Source: Holophagaceae bacterium (GTDB lineage Bacteria; Acidobacteriota; Holophagae; Holophagales; Holophagaceae). Taken from it: DNA of 59,480 bases. Positions 26,058-35,114 of this stretch are shown here, piece after piece (positions within the stretch are counted from its first letter, which is position 1; each line of letters opens with the position of its first letter). The translations under genes were made by a program, and so were the position numbers. The DNA lies in the NCBI GenBank assembly GCA_025361125.1, contig JANYBM010000056.1, positions 1-59,480 on the forward strand. The letters run 5' to 3'. A model generated the notes under the pieces. It was not told the origin of the DNA. It worked only from the letters and a program-made list of their open reading frames with translations, and made no database searches.

Positions 26058-27254
26058 ATGACTGCTGTCGAATTGAAGAATGACGCTTTGGAACTGCTGC
26101 TCAAGGGCACGGTGACTTGCCATACACGAGAGTTGTTGAAAGCCAAGTTGGCCAAGGGCGTGCCCCTTCGCGTGAAGGCGGGCTTCGATCCCACCGCGCC
26201 GGATCTTCATCTGGGCCACGGGGTGTTGCTAAGAAAGATGGCCCAATTCCAGAAGCTGGGCCATACCGTGATTTTTCTCATCGGTGATTTCACAGGATTG
26301 ATCGGGGATCCCACGGGCAAAAAGGCAACCCGCCCTGCCCTCACGCAAGAAGAGGTCTTGGCCAACGCAGAGACCTATAAGCACCAGGTCTTCAAGGTTC
26401 TGGACCCCGAGAAAACGGAAATCCGCTTCAACAGTGAATGGATGAGCGCGCTGAAAGGCGAGGACTGGATCCGGTTGGCTTCGAAGTTCACCGTGGCTCA
26501 AATGCTCGAGCGCAATGATTTTCAGAAGCGCATGGCCGACCAGCAGCCCATCAGCTTTCACGAGCTGCTGTATCCCTTGGTGCAGGCCTATGACAGCGTG
26601 GCCTTGAAGGCCGACGTGGAACTGGGAGGCAATGACCAGCTCTTCAATCTCATGCGGGGTCGGGACCTTCAGGATGCCTTGGGGCAACAGCCCCAGGTGG
26701 TGCTGACGGTGCCCCTGCTTCTGGGAATGGACGGGGTGGAAAAGATGTCGAAGAGCCTCGGCAATTACATCGGCTTCCTGGAGGATTCCGACACCCAATT
26801 CGGCAAGACCATGAGCATCAGCGACGCTACCCTGTGGGACTGGTGGCTGCTGCTCACGGATAAGCTGCCTTCCGAAATTGTAGCCATGAAGGCCAGCCAC
26901 CCTATGGACGCGAAGAAGGCCTTGGCCGCCGAAATTGTCAGCCAATTCCATGGCGCCGTTGAAGCGTCCGAAGCCCGAGACCGTTGGATCAAGCGCTTCT
27001 CAGAACGACAGACCTCTGCCGCGCCTGAAGTCAATGTCAGTTCCACGTCGGGTGAGATCCCCTTGGCTAAGCTGCTGGTGGAGCAGGGTCTCGCCTCCTC
27101 CCGCAAGGAGGCCGAAAGACTCATTTCCCAGGGCGCCGTGAGCCTGGATGGCGAGAAAATTTCGGATCCTTCTTTCCGGCTGGCACTGAAGACCGCGATG
27201 AAGTTGCTGGTCAAAGTTGGGAAGCTCAAGCTTCAGCGCTGGGTGGTCCAATGA
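26058..27254 (+). CDS. tyrS: Tyrosyl-tRNA synthetase
   Basis: A class I aminoacyl-tRNA synthetase charging tRNA-Tyr. The 398-residue protein has [13 protein letters not shown] (HIGH-type motif, about residues 44-56), [41 protein letters not shown] and the KMSKS signature in [12 protein letters not shown]. The C-terminal 60 residues form an S4 RNA-binding domain ([20 protein letters not shown]). Length and spacing fit the TyrZ-like bacterial subgroup rather than the E. coli TyrS subgroup. The TGA overlaps the ATG of the next gene in ATGA, so the DUF4388 protein is translationally coupled to it. Confidence 0.96.
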   Translation: MTAVELKNDALELLLKGTVTCHTRELLKAKLAKGVPLRVKAGFDPTAPDLHLGHGVLLRKMAQFQKLGHTVIFLIGDFTGLIGDPTGKKATRPALTQEEVLANAETYKHQVFKVLDPEKTEIRFNSEWMSALKGEDWIRLASKFTVAQMLERNDFQKRMADQQPISFHELLYPLVQAYDSVALKADVELGGNDQLFNLMRGRDLQDALGQQPQVVLTVPLLLGMDGVEKMSKSLGNYIGFLEDSDTQFGKTMSISDATLWDWWLLLTDKLPSEIVAMKASHPMDAKKALAAEIVSQFHGAVEASEARDRWIKRFSERQTSAAPEVNVSSTSGEIPLAKLLVEQGLASSRKEAERLISQGAVSLDGEKISDPSFRLALKTAMKLLVKVGKLKLQRWVVQ

Positions 27255-29080
27255 CAACGCTTTCAGCCCTTCAGGATCTTTTTCAGCGCCATCGCGAAGC
27301 TGCCACCGGGCAATGGCGCCTGGGGACCGATCCCCAACGAAACATCTTTTTCGATCAGGGGCGCATTGTCTTCGCCCAGAGTACCCATCCTTTGGACCGG
27401 CTCACCCACCTGCTGGTGGAAAAAGGCCGCCTCACACAGGATCAGATGGACTATGCCATGGCCAATCTCCAGCCTGGGATGAGCGTGGGGAAGAACTTGA
27501 TCCAGCTGGGATTCATTACCCAGCGGGATTTGCTGGACATGGCCAAACTCCAGGTGGAGCGGGTCGTCTGGGGCGCCATCGGCACGCCAAATGTGGCTCC
27601 GCTCTTCATGGCCAAGGTTCTCGACGCAACCGTCGTCCGCCTGAGCTTGGATACCTCGGCCCTGCTATTGGGTGGCCTGTTGAATCTCAAGGATCGGGAG
27701 CGTTTGTTGGAGTTGCTGGGACCCCTTTCGCAGGTCATGGTGCTGGACCGGGGCAAGCTCAATGCCCTGGAACTTCCACCAGACCTGGCAAGGGTTCCCA
27801 ATCTCATCAATGGGCGCCGAACCTTGCTTGAATTGAGTCGCGATGCTGCGGCAGAGCCGGTACGGCTGGGTGCCTTCATCCTCTTCTTGCGGGAGATGGG
27901 ATGGGGGCACCTGCAAGATCAGCCGGAACCCACCACCCAGGATCTGTTGGAACTTCCCCTGGGTGCTGAAGATGCCCTGGTCACTCCGGCCGAGCTGCCG
28001 ATGCCGCTGGAAGACACTCCTGCCCTGATCCCACCCATCATCAGCCTCTCGGAGATCCCGGCGCCACCCGAGGCCCCCGAACGCCCGGCCCCAACCCCAC
28101 CCCTGTTTCATAGCATCCAGGCTGCCTCTTCACCAACCCATAACCTGGACCACCTGTCTTCGGCCCTGGACCGCATCAAAGAATCCTGGAATTCCGAGGA
28201 ATTCCAAAAAGCGTCGGTCCCGGTTGATCCAGGTTTCCCACCTGAAGAGGAGGAGGATGACCAAATCCTTCCTCCCCCAGCCGTCGGGGACGAGGTTCCC
28301 ATTCACTACACCATCGAATCCGGGCAGGCGATCATGCCCACGCCCAGCCTCCCGAATCCTTTGCTCCGGCTTCCTCCTGAAGTCGAAGAACTTCCGAATC
28401 CATCTTTTGGTGAGCCTCGGGAAGAAACCCCGCCAAGCGGAATCAGGTGGGGTTTCAGCCTTGCCTTGGGCCTGCTGCTCGGGGGAGGAATCCTCATCAG
28501 CTATTGGTGGACCCACCGCGCAGCAGTCCATCTGCCACCCCATGAACTGGTGGTGCCTTCCGTGGATAGCAAGGGCGGAAGCCAGAATGGGGTTGTGTCG
28601 CCCGCACAAGCGCCGGCTCCGTCCTCATCCACCCCAGCGCCAGAGGCTCATCCAACTCAGGGGCCCCTGCCAGAGATCGAGAACCCCTCTGTTCCAGTCG
28701 CGCCAGCCAGCCCCTCACCCCTTGGACCCAAGTTGGTTCCTGCACCCGGATCCGGGGATGTGCAGTTGAGTAAGGCCTATGCTCAGGGTAAAGCCCACAA
28801 GGCGTCCCTTCCCACAGAATCATGGACCCTGCGCCTCGAGATTGCCTGCCAAAAAGAGACCGTTGAAAATGCCACAAAGATGCTACTGGCAGCGGGCATG
28901 ACTAGTTACACATTACCCATGAAGATGAATGATGGTAAAACTTGCACGCAAATCTTCACTGGGTCTTATAAATCTCGTGACGAGGCGGAATCCCACATCA
29001 AAAACCTGCCTCCCGCTTTCCTTTCTGGCGGTAACAAGCCTCGTCCCTTCCTGGTCTCCGAGATCCCTGAAAAGCAATGA
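27251..29080 (+). CDS. DUF4388 domain protein with one TM helix and SPOR-like C-terminus
   Basis: The protein has 609 residues. The N-terminal 220 residues resemble the DUF4388/PatA-like domain: [20 protein letters not shown] and [20 protein letters not shown], then a [17 protein letters not shown] helix block. A long Pro-rich linker follows (about 220-395), a transmembrane segment near 401-421 ([19 protein letters not shown]), a second Pro/Ala/Ser-rich linker, and a C-terminal domain of about 85 residues ([32 protein letters not shown]) that looks like a SPOR peptidoglycan-binding domain. It thus seems to join a cytosolic sensing domain to the periplasmic wall. It overlaps tyrS by four bases and precedes rlpA, which also ends in a SPOR-like domain. 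Confidence 0.7.
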   Translation: MTTLSALQDLFQRHREAATGQWRLGTDPQRNIFFDQGRIVFAQSTHPLDRLTHLLVEKGRLTQDQMDYAMANLQPGMSVGKNLIQLGFITQRDLLDMAKLQVERVVWGAIGTPNVAPLFMAKVLDATVVRLSLDTSALLLGGLLNLKDRERLLELLGPLSQVMVLDRGKLNALELPPDLARVPNLINGRRTLLELSRDAAAEPVRLGAFILFLREMGWGHLQDQPEPTTQDLLELPLGAEDALVTPAELPMPLEDTPALIPPIISLSEIPAPPEAPERPAPTPPLFHSIQAASSPTHNLDHLSSALDRIKESWNSEEFQKASVPVDPGFPPEEEEDDQILPPPAVGDEVPIHYTIESGQAIMPTPSLPNPLLRLPPEVEELPNPSFGEPREETPPSGIRWGFSLALGLLLGGGILISYWWTHRAAVHLPPHELVVPSVDSKGGSQNGVVSPAQAPAPSSSTPAPEAHPTQGPLPEIENPSVPVAPASPSPLGPKLVPAPGSGDVQLSKAYAQGKAHKASLPTESWTLRLEIACQKETVENATKMLLAAGMTSYTLPMKMNDGKTCTQIFTGSYKSRDEAESHIKNLPPAFLSGGNKPRPFLVSEIPEKQ

Positions 29081-29201
29081 GAGTAAGCAATGAGCTTGCC
29101 CTTATAAGACGTGAATTTGGGTATTTTCCCTTTACTTTATAAGGCATTCCGGTAAACTAATTGGATGGGCCGTGGCGACGGTTCCAGTAGACCGGAGACG
29201 C

Positions 29202-30044
29202 ATGACCTACCCTTTGGCCATAAACGGAAATGCTGTAGGCCTCATCTGGACTCGTCAGGTGGAGATCCGGCTGCTCACCTATAGCCTCAAGTCACCGAGT
29301 GGTGGTTTTCTGGGCAAGGTAAGGCGTTTCACCCCCTCTTCCGCGGCGGCCTTGGGCCTGCTCTTCACCCTGCATTGCAGCCGAGTCGAAGTGAGCCACG
29401 CCGCGCGTCGGAAAAGCCACCTGCCGACTTCGGTGACCTCCGCTGCCATCGGCTTTGAGGAAAGCGGTGAAGCCAGTTGGTACGGAGGCAATGGGGACGG
29501 CTTTTCAGGAAAACCCACCGCCAGCGGGGAAATCTTCAATCCCAAGGAGCTGACCTGCGCCCATCGAACTTTGCCACTGGGTACTTATCTTGATGTGGAA
29601 AATCTCGACAATGGCAAACGGGTGATCGTTAAAGTGAATGATCGCGGTCCGTTCGCGAAGGGTAGAATTCTTGATCTCTCCAAGCAAGCTGCCCTTAATT
29701 TGGGCTTCCTGGCCGATGGATTTACCCAAGTGGCCATCCGGACTGTGGATGTTTCCGGCACTCCCAAGGCGCTGGACCCGAGTCTCGATCAGCTGAACCC
29801 TTACACCATCCAGGTGGCGGCTTTGGCCGAGAAAGCCAACATAGACCGCCTTAGCCGGGACCTGGAGCTGGCTTCCTTCGGTCCCGTGAGTCTTTTGGAT
29901 GCGGTGGCTCGGGATGGCCGCCCCGTGAAGCGCGTTCGGGCTGGCAACTACCTTCGATTGACCGACGCTGAACAGGCCGCCGATAAGGTTGGCAAGTTCT
30001 TCAAGGACCGTGGTGTCGAGCCTTTCATCACCCGCCAGCGCTAA
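29202..30044 (+). CDS. rlpA: Septal ring lytic transglycosylase RlpA family protein
   Basis: The 280-residue protein has a double-psi beta-barrel domain at about 88-175: GEASWYGGNGDGFSGKPTAS, LTCAHRTLPLGT, VIVKVNDRGPFAKGRILDLS. The last 80 residues form a SPOR-like domain (YTIQVAALAEKANIDRLS) expected to bind denuded glycan at the septum. RlpA proteins are periplasmic or outer membrane lytic transglycosylases or their inactive relatives. The ATG at 29202 has CGGAG four bases upstream; a GTG at 29172 lacks an SD. The long N-terminus before the hydrophobic SSAAALGLLFTLHC is unusual, and the real start may be later, but no good later start codon was found. Confidence 0.88.
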   Translation: MTYPLAINGNAVGLIWTRQVEIRLLTYSLKSPSGGFLGKVRRFTPSSAAALGLLFTLHCSRVEVSHAARRKSHLPTSVTSAAIGFEESGEASWYGGNGDGFSGKPTASGEIFNPKELTCAHRTLPLGTYLDVENLDNGKRVIVKVNDRGPFAKGRILDLSKQAALNLGFLADGFTQVAIRTVDVSGTPKALDPSLDQLNPYTIQVAALAEKANIDRLSRDLELASFGPVSLLDAVARDGRPVKRVRAGNYLRLTDAEQAADKVGKFFKDRGVEPFITRQR

Positions 30045-30048
30045 TATT

Positions 30049-30184
30049 TATCCGGGAGGGACCGCCTGCTCGCTCCGCTCGCCACTCCAACCGATCAGTT
30101 GCTCGCGCAACTTCCCGCTCGCAAGCTCGTGGAGGTGGGGACCCTCCTCCCGGACCCCCCACCTCTTGGTCGGGAGGCCCGCCC
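30049..30184. repeat. GC-rich intergenic repeat, copy A
   Basis: The element runs from TATCCGGG to GCCCGCCC. Both ends match, in inverted orientation, 44893-44970. Copy A carries about 65 extra internal bases. It contains GCTCGCTCCGCTCG and a GCTCGCGCAAC hairpin region. Its 3' end supplies GGGAGG seven bases before the ispD ATG, so the ispD ribosome-binding site is repeat-derived. Confidence 0.75.
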
Positions 30185-30865
30185 ATGAGGGCTAAGGTTT
30201 ATCTGGTCATCCCTGCGGGAGGCCAGGGGGAGCGCATGGGCGGAGGCGTGCCCAAGCAATTCCGGGAGTTTGCGGGGAAGCCGTTGTTGCAAGCCACCGT
30301 CGAGGCCTTTTTGAAGCCTGAAATGCCTGTTTTAGCGGGAATATCATTGGCAGTTCCCCTCAATCGCATTGAAGAGGTCCGAACCTGGAATTTTGGTCTG
30401 CAAACCTGGGTGGTGCAGGGTGGCACCTCCCGCCAAGCTTCGGTCCTGGCTGCGCTTTCCTTGCTTCCAGATGAACCGGAAGCCACCATTCTAATCCATG
30501 ATGCCGTTCGTCCCTTTCCCCCCGCCGGTCCAATCCTGGAGGCCATTCGCGCGCTTGCAACATGGGATGGCGCCCTCCTGGGCGAAGCCTCTACGGATAC
30601 CTTGAAGCAGGTGGATCCTCAGGGGCGGATTCTGGCAACCGTCCCCAGGGAAGCCATATTCCGGGCGCAGACACCCCAAGTGGCCACCCTTGGTACTTGG
30701 CGCCGAGCCTTTGCCTGGGCTGCGAAAACAGGCTTCGAAGCTACCGATGACGTGGCCCTGTTGGAAGCCCTTGGGTGTCGCGTTTTGATGGTGTCCTCCC
30801 CGGCCTCCAACCTGAAAATCACCACCCCCGCAGATTGGAATCGGGCTACAGAGTGTGGGTGCTAA
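30185..30865 (+). CDS. ispD: 2-C-methyl-D-erythritol 4-phosphate cytidylyltransferase
   Basis: The enzyme couples MEP to CTP, the third step of the MEP isoprenoid pathway. The 226-residue protein has the nucleotidyltransferase signature VIPAGGQGERMGGGVPKQF (residues 8-26), VVQGGTSRQASV, ILIHDAVRPF (the IspD signature) and DTLKQVD, FRAQTPQVA, ATDDVALLE and LKITTPADW. No ispF is fused or adjacent. The GGGAGG ahead of the ATG belongs to a repeat element. It fits with the polyprenyl synthase elsewhere in the window, which would use its downstream product. Confidence 0.95.
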   Translation: MRAKVYLVIPAGGQGERMGGGVPKQFREFAGKPLLQATVEAFLKPEMPVLAGISLAVPLNRIEEVRTWNFGLQTWVVQGGTSRQASVLAALSLLPDEPEATILIHDAVRPFPPAGPILEAIRALATWDGALLGEASTDTLKQVDPQGRILATVPREAIFRAQTPQVATLGTWRRAFAWAAKTGFEATDDVALLEALGCRVLMVSSPASNLKITTPADWNRATECGC

Positions 30866-30887
30866 AGCCACGGCACGTTCTTATTTT

Positions 30888-30902
30888 TTAATCTAAGATT
30901 AA
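30888..30902. other. AT-rich inverted repeat upstream of lpxC
   Basis: TTAATC-TAA-GATTAA lies in a strikingly AT-rich stretch (about 30880-30935) between ispD and lpxC. It could be a regulator site or promoter region. No good -35/-10 pair with normal spacing was found. Confidence 0.3.
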
Positions 30903-30950
30903 TTAAATCAATAATAAATAATTGGCATGATTCAAGCTTATAGTCTTTCC

Positions 30951-31913
30951 ATGTCGATTTCCAACCGCAATCCTCGCCCCCAGACCCTGGCGGTGCCCAT
31001 TAGCCTGAAGGGCTTTGGCCTTCATGGCAACCTGCCCTGCACGGTTCGGCTTGTACCGGTGGATCGCGCCATCGGTTGGGTTTTCCGTCACCTGCCATCC
31101 GGCACTGATATCCCTGTGAATGCAAAGTTCGCGGGAGATCTGACCCTGGCCACAACCCTGGTGAAGGACGGCATCCGCCTTCAAACCGTCGAGCACCTGT
31201 TGTCTGCCCTGGTGGGTCTGGAAGTGGAGCACTTGCTCATCGAGCTGGATGCCGAAGAATTGCCGATCCTGGATGGCAGTGCCGAGCCCTGGGTCGCGGC
31301 CATCCTCCAGGCTGGTGTCCAGACGCTTGCTGGCCGTCGCCGTTTTATCAAGATCCATCAACCTGTGGAAGTCCAATCAGGCGATGCCAATTATCCCAAC
31401 GATTCCTGCGAAAAATGGATCCGGGTCTCCCCTTCAACTGGCTTGGGGCTGCGAATTCGATACTCCATTGATTTCGACCATCCAGCCATCGGTCATCAAA
31501 GCCGCGAGATCAGTCTCACACCCGATAAATACCGGCGGGAAGTGGGCGCGGCCCGAACCTTCTGCCTGGAAGAAGAAATTGGCACCATGCGATCCCGCGG
31601 CTTGGCTCTGGGCGGTAGCCTGGAAAATGCCCTGGTTTTTGGAGCAGATGGCCCGCTGAACGAGGTGTTGCGCTTCGAGGATGAAGCCGTGCGCCATAAG
31701 ATGTTGGATTTGATCGGCGACTTGGCCCTGCTGGGTGCGCCCTTGGCGGGCCTCGTGGAAGCTCATGCCGCGGGTCACGCCATGCACGTAGCTTTGGCCA
31801 AGGCGATTCTCGCCCACCCCCAAGCCTGGACATGGGAAGAATTGCCCGACGTCCGCGACGCTCGAAAGCAGCCACAGCCGCGCTTCACGCCGGCGTTCGC
31901 AGGTACTGCTTAA
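30951..31913 (+). CDS. lpxC: UDP-3-O-acyl-N-acetylglucosamine deacetylase
   Basis: The zinc enzyme performs the committed step of lipid A synthesis. The 320-residue protein has KGFGLHGN at the start, LQTVEHLLSALVGL with a zinc His, ELDAEELPILDGSA, FCLEEEIGTMRSRGLALGG, RHKMLDLIGDLALLG with the further zinc His and Asp, and the catalytic His in AAGHAMHVALAKAI. This supports an LPS-bearing outer membrane. The ATG at 30951 starts next to the family N-terminus; an in-frame ATG at 30927 is equally usable and neither has a clear SD. hisD begins closely downstream. Confidence 0.95.
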   Translation: MSISNRNPRPQTLAVPISLKGFGLHGNLPCTVRLVPVDRAIGWVFRHLPSGTDIPVNAKFAGDLTLATTLVKDGIRLQTVEHLLSALVGLEVEHLLIELDAEELPILDGSAEPWVAAILQAGVQTLAGRRRFIKIHQPVEVQSGDANYPNDSCEKWIRVSPSTGLGLRIRYSIDFDHPAIGHQSREISLTPDKYRREVGAARTFCLEEEIGTMRSRGLALGGSLENALVFGADGPLNEVLRFEDEAVRHKMLDLIGDLALLGAPLAGLVEAHAAGHAMHVALAKAILAHPQAWTWEELPDVRDARKQPQPRFTPAFAGTA

Positions 31914-31984
31914 TTCTTCTTGCTGCAAACAGCATCCCCTGCGAGGATTCATTTTTCGCCCCCGAGGTACATAGGTGTTACTTC

Positions 31985-33304
31985 ATCTCCTTCATCCGAC
32001 TGATTGACCAGGCCGAGTTGCCGGGTGAAATTTCCGATCTGGTAGCGAGACTGAGCAGGGATGCAGAGGTTGAGCGGGATACTCAGGAACGGGTGGCAAA
32101 GATCCTGGCGGATGTGCATCAGGACGGCTTAGATGCCGTCCTCAGCTACACCGAAGCCCTTGACGGCCTGAAGCTGGATCCATCCAAGCTGCGGGTTCCC
32201 TCGGAAGCTTTAACCAAGGCCTTGGCGAACCTTCGAAGCGAGGACCCGGATCTCATCCAGGCCCTGGAGTCCCTTATCGCCAACGTGCGTCGCTTCGCTG
32301 AAGGGCAACGCCGCTGCATCTCCGATTTGATTCTGGACTTGCCCGGCGGAGGCACCGTAGGGGAACGTTGGGTACCGCTCACCCGGGTGGGGCTCTACGT
32401 GCCAGGTGGCCGTGCTTTCTATCCCTCCACCCTTGCCATGACTGTGATTCCTGCTCAGGTGGCGGGGGTTGGTCGCATCGTGGCGGTGACCCCCCCCAAG
32501 GCTGAGGGGCCGGAGCCGCTGGTGCTGGCTACCGCAGCACTACTCGGGTTGGACGAAATCTACACCCTGGGTGGGGCCCAGGCCGTGGCTTGGCTCGCCT
32601 TTGGGGAGCCCATGGTGGATCTCATCGCCGGACCTGGCAACCGCTTCGTCGCAGAAGCCAAGCGTCAACTGCAAGGCCGCTGCGGCATTGATTCCGTAGC
32701 CGGTCCCACGGAGTTGTTGATCATTGCCGATGGCGATGCGGATGCCGTAGTCCTCGCCGAAGATCTGCTGGCCCAAGCCGAGCATGATCCAGATGCCGCA
32801 GCGGTGCTGGTTTCCGATAACCAGCAGCTGCTCGACCAAGTGGCGGTGGAACTGAAAGTCCGCGTCGCGGCTTCACCCCGCCGCGCGATCCTGGAACAGA
32901 GTCTTTCCGCTCATGGCATGCTCATTTGCGCCGCACGGGAACAGGCCATCGCCTTCGCTGAGGAATGGGCGCCTGAACACTTGGAGCTGGTGGTCGGTGA
33001 TCCCGGAACATGGGCGCCTTTCTTGACCACGGCTGGCGCCCTGTTTCTTGGGCCGTACAGTGGCGAAGCCTTCGGCGATTACGGGGCGGGCCCCAACCAT
33101 GTGCTGCCCACCAGCCGCACCGCCCGATATTCGAGTCCGCTGGGAGTTGCGACCTTTTTGAAGCGCCAGAGCTTGATCCATCTCAGCCAGGCTGACGCGG
33201 CTGCCATGGCCCCATGGGTCCAGCGCCTGGCCCGAGCCGAGGGGCTTTACCATCACGCGAAAAGTGCGGAGCATCGAGGAGATCGAGGCAAGCAAAGGCA
33301 TTGA
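31985..33304 (+). CDS. hisD: Histidinol dehydrogenase
   Basis: The enzyme oxidises histidinol to histidine in two NAD-dependent steps, ending the pathway. Landmarks are VGLYVPGGRAFYPST, VIPAQVAGV, LGGAQAVAWLAFG, IAGPGNRFV, GIDSVAGPTELLI, LAQAEHDPDAAA, EWAPEHLEL, GPYSGEAFGDYGAGPNHVLP. The start is odd: homology begins at ISFIRLIDQAEL, but no ATG, GTG or TTG exists in frame between the 3' part of lpxC and TTG at 32018. Candidates are ATC 31985 (AGGTG seven bases ahead), CTG 32000, ATT 32003 and TTG 32018. I mark 31985 as the homology limit, giving 439 residues; TTG 32018 gives 428. It opens the his operon 71 bases after lpxC. Confidence 0.93.
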   Translation: MSFIRLIDQAELPGEISDLVARLSRDAEVERDTQERVAKILADVHQDGLDAVLSYTEALDGLKLDPSKLRVPSEALTKALANLRSEDPDLIQALESLIANVRRFAEGQRRCISDLILDLPGGGTVGERWVPLTRVGLYVPGGRAFYPSTLAMTVIPAQVAGVGRIVAVTPPKAEGPEPLVLATAALLGLDEIYTLGGAQAVAWLAFGEPMVDLIAGPGNRFVAEAKRQLQGRCGIDSVAGPTELLIIADGDADAVVLAEDLLAQAEHDPDAAAVLVSDNQQLLDQVAVELKVRVAASPRRAILEQSLSAHGMLICAAREQAIAFAEEWAPEHLELVVGDPGTWAPFLTTAGALFLGPYSGEAFGDYGAGPNHVLPTSRTARYSSPLGVATFLKRQSLIHLSQADAAAMAPWVQRLARAEGLYHHAKSAEHRGDRGKQRH

Positions 33305-33365
33305 AGGTTCTATAGTTCCAATGACCTTCCACTCGCCTTCATCCTCTCCGCCCATGGATTCCACT

Positions 33366-35114
33366 ATGTCCTTTCTTCGACCCGATCTTGAAGCAACACC
33401 AGCCTACACACGGCCCGAAGAGCCCGTTGGGTTGGTGCGCCTGCATATGAACGAAGCCCCCGCCGACTGGCCCACTGCGGCCAAAGAAGCCCTGCTGGCG
33501 CGGCTTCGCGTGATGGCTTTTCAGCAATATCCCGAACGCCAAGCCGAGCTCACGGAACGCCTGCGGTTGCGCCTGGGCGCGCCAGAAGGGGGCCTGTTGC
33601 TGGGGCCGTCCAGCGGGAACTTGTTGGATCATGTAGCGCTTGCGGGCCTCCGAGTGGGTGACACCGTCGCGATACCATCGCCAGGCTTCAGCCTCTACCC
33701 CATGCTGGTGCGCCGCCACGGAGGCCAGGTTCGTTCCGTAGAAGTGGGTACGGGTTTTCCGCTGGAGCCATGGTTCCAAGCCTTGGACTGCAGGCAGCTC
33801 TGGATCACATTGCCGAACAACCCCACCGGTGCGTGGCTTGCACCGGATGACCTGGGACCCTTGCTACAGGCTGCCGCCGCATGCGCTGAACCACCCTTGG
33901 TCCTGCTGGACGAAGCCTACGCGGAATTTGCGCCGCTGACCCATCGGCTTGCGGTAGACCGCTATCCGAACCTACTGCTTTTGCGTACTTTCAGCAAAGC
34001 CCTGGCCTCGGCGAGCTGGCGCCTGGGATACCTGCTGGGGGATCCTGTGTTGATCCGCAGACTGGCCGCGCTGCAACTGCCATACACGATCCCTGCGGCA
34101 AGCCTGGAGGCCCTGGACGTGGCCTTGGATTTCGCGCCGGAATTTGAAGCACAGATCCGCGCCACGGCTGCTTTGAGAGATCGTTTGAAAGCATCACTAT
34201 CGAATCACGAGATTGCTAGCAGCGCCGCCAATTTCCTCTACGTCGCGCCGGATCCAACGCCAGCGTTGCAGGCCGCTGGATTATTGGCGCGCGCATTACC
34301 TGGAGCAAACGCGGCTCGGGTGGGAATTGGAACGGAAGCGATCGTCCAACGCACGGTCCTGGCCCTGGGTGCGACCCTCGCCAAAGCCACGCCACGCGGC
34401 CGCAGAGAATTGCTCGTGCTGGACGTGGATGGGGTTCTCATCGAGGCCGAGCGCAGCTTCATGGAAGCTGTGGGTCGTGCGTTAGCGGAGCTTGTACCCG
34501 GTCTTGCCTGGACCGATGCACACTTCCGCGCCTTCAAGCGCGTGGGGGGCTTTAACAACGATTTCCGCCTCTGCTCCGCCGCTTGGGTGCTGGCGCAACA
34601 TGGCGCCGTGGAGCGGCTTTGGACGGCTGACGGCAGTGGATTTCCTGAACTGGAGAGCGAGATCCAGCAGCATGAATCGGCAGCCAAAATCATCGTCCAA
34701 AAGCACTACGCCGAGACGTCCAAACTGGAGCGCCCCCTGATCGAACTAGCAGCGCTGCAATCGCTCGGGTGTGATTTGGCCATCCTCACAGGCCGTCCAC
34801 CCGAGGAATTGCTCATGGCCTTTGAGGTCCTGGGTTGGCGGCTTCCGGCTGTGGCCGACGCTGCCCCGCATCTTCGAAAACCTTCACCCTGTGGCCTTCT
34901 ACAACTCGCTGACGCGTTTCGTGCCCAGACCATCACCTTCGTAGGCGACACCCGCGATGATGCCGCCTGTCTCTCTGCGGCCCGCGCGCTCCGGCCGGAT
35001 CTCCTTTGGCGGTTCGCGGCGGTTGGAGCGGATCGTAACCTCATCAGTACCCGCAACGATCTATCCGCGCCAACACTGCTAGACCTTCTACCTTTGCTCC
35101 AGGAGCAACCATGA
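33366..35114 (+). CDS. hisC: Histidinol-phosphate aminotransferase fused to a HAD-family phosphatase domain
   Basis: The protein has 582 residues and two domains. Residues about 1-340 are HisC, a fold-type I PLP enzyme: LGPSSGNLLDHVAL, ITLPNNPTGAWL, LLDEAYAEF, TFSKALASASWRLGY with the PLP Lys near 211, and VGIGTEAIV with the substrate Arg region shifted. Residues about 345-582 are a HAD phosphatase: LLVLDVDGVL (motif I), ILTGRPPEE (motif II), a Lys in HLRKPSP and FVGDTRDDAA (motif IV). HisB next door has only the dehydratase, so this domain is the likely histidinol-phosphate phosphatase; that role is inference. Start: ATG 33366 at SFLRPDLEATPAY is preferred over ATG 33354 and 33321. hisB overlaps by four bases. 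Confidence 0.9.
   Translation: MSFLRPDLEATPAYTRPEEPVGLVRLHMNEAPADWPTAAKEALLARLRVMAFQQYPERQAELTERLRLRLGAPEGGLLLGPSSGNLLDHVALAGLRVGDTVAIPSPGFSLYPMLVRRHGGQVRSVEVGTGFPLEPWFQALDCRQLWITLPNNPTGAWLAPDDLGPLLQAAAACAEPPLVLLDEAYAEFAPLTHRLAVDRYPNLLLLRTFSKALASASWRLGYLLGDPVLIRRLAALQLPYTIPAASLEALDVALDFAPEFEAQIRATAALRDRLKASLSNHEIASSAANFLYVAPDPTPALQAAGLLARALPGANAARVGIGTEAIVQRTVLALGATLAKATPRGRRELLVLDVDGVLIEAERSFMEAVGRALAELVPGLAWTDAHFRAFKRVGGFNNDFRLCSAAWVLAQHGAVERLWTADGSGFPELESEIQQHESAAKIIVQKHYAETSKLERPLIELAALQSLGCDLAILTGRPPEELLMAFEVLGWRLPAVADAAPHLRKPSPCGLLQLADAFRAQTITFVGDTRDDAACLSAARALRPDLLWRFAAVGADRNLISTRNDLSAPTLLDLLPLLQEQP

Noticed and set aside
30922-30944. TTGGCA and TATAGT ahead of lpxC as a sigma-70 promoter
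   Set aside because: The spacer would be only 11 bases.
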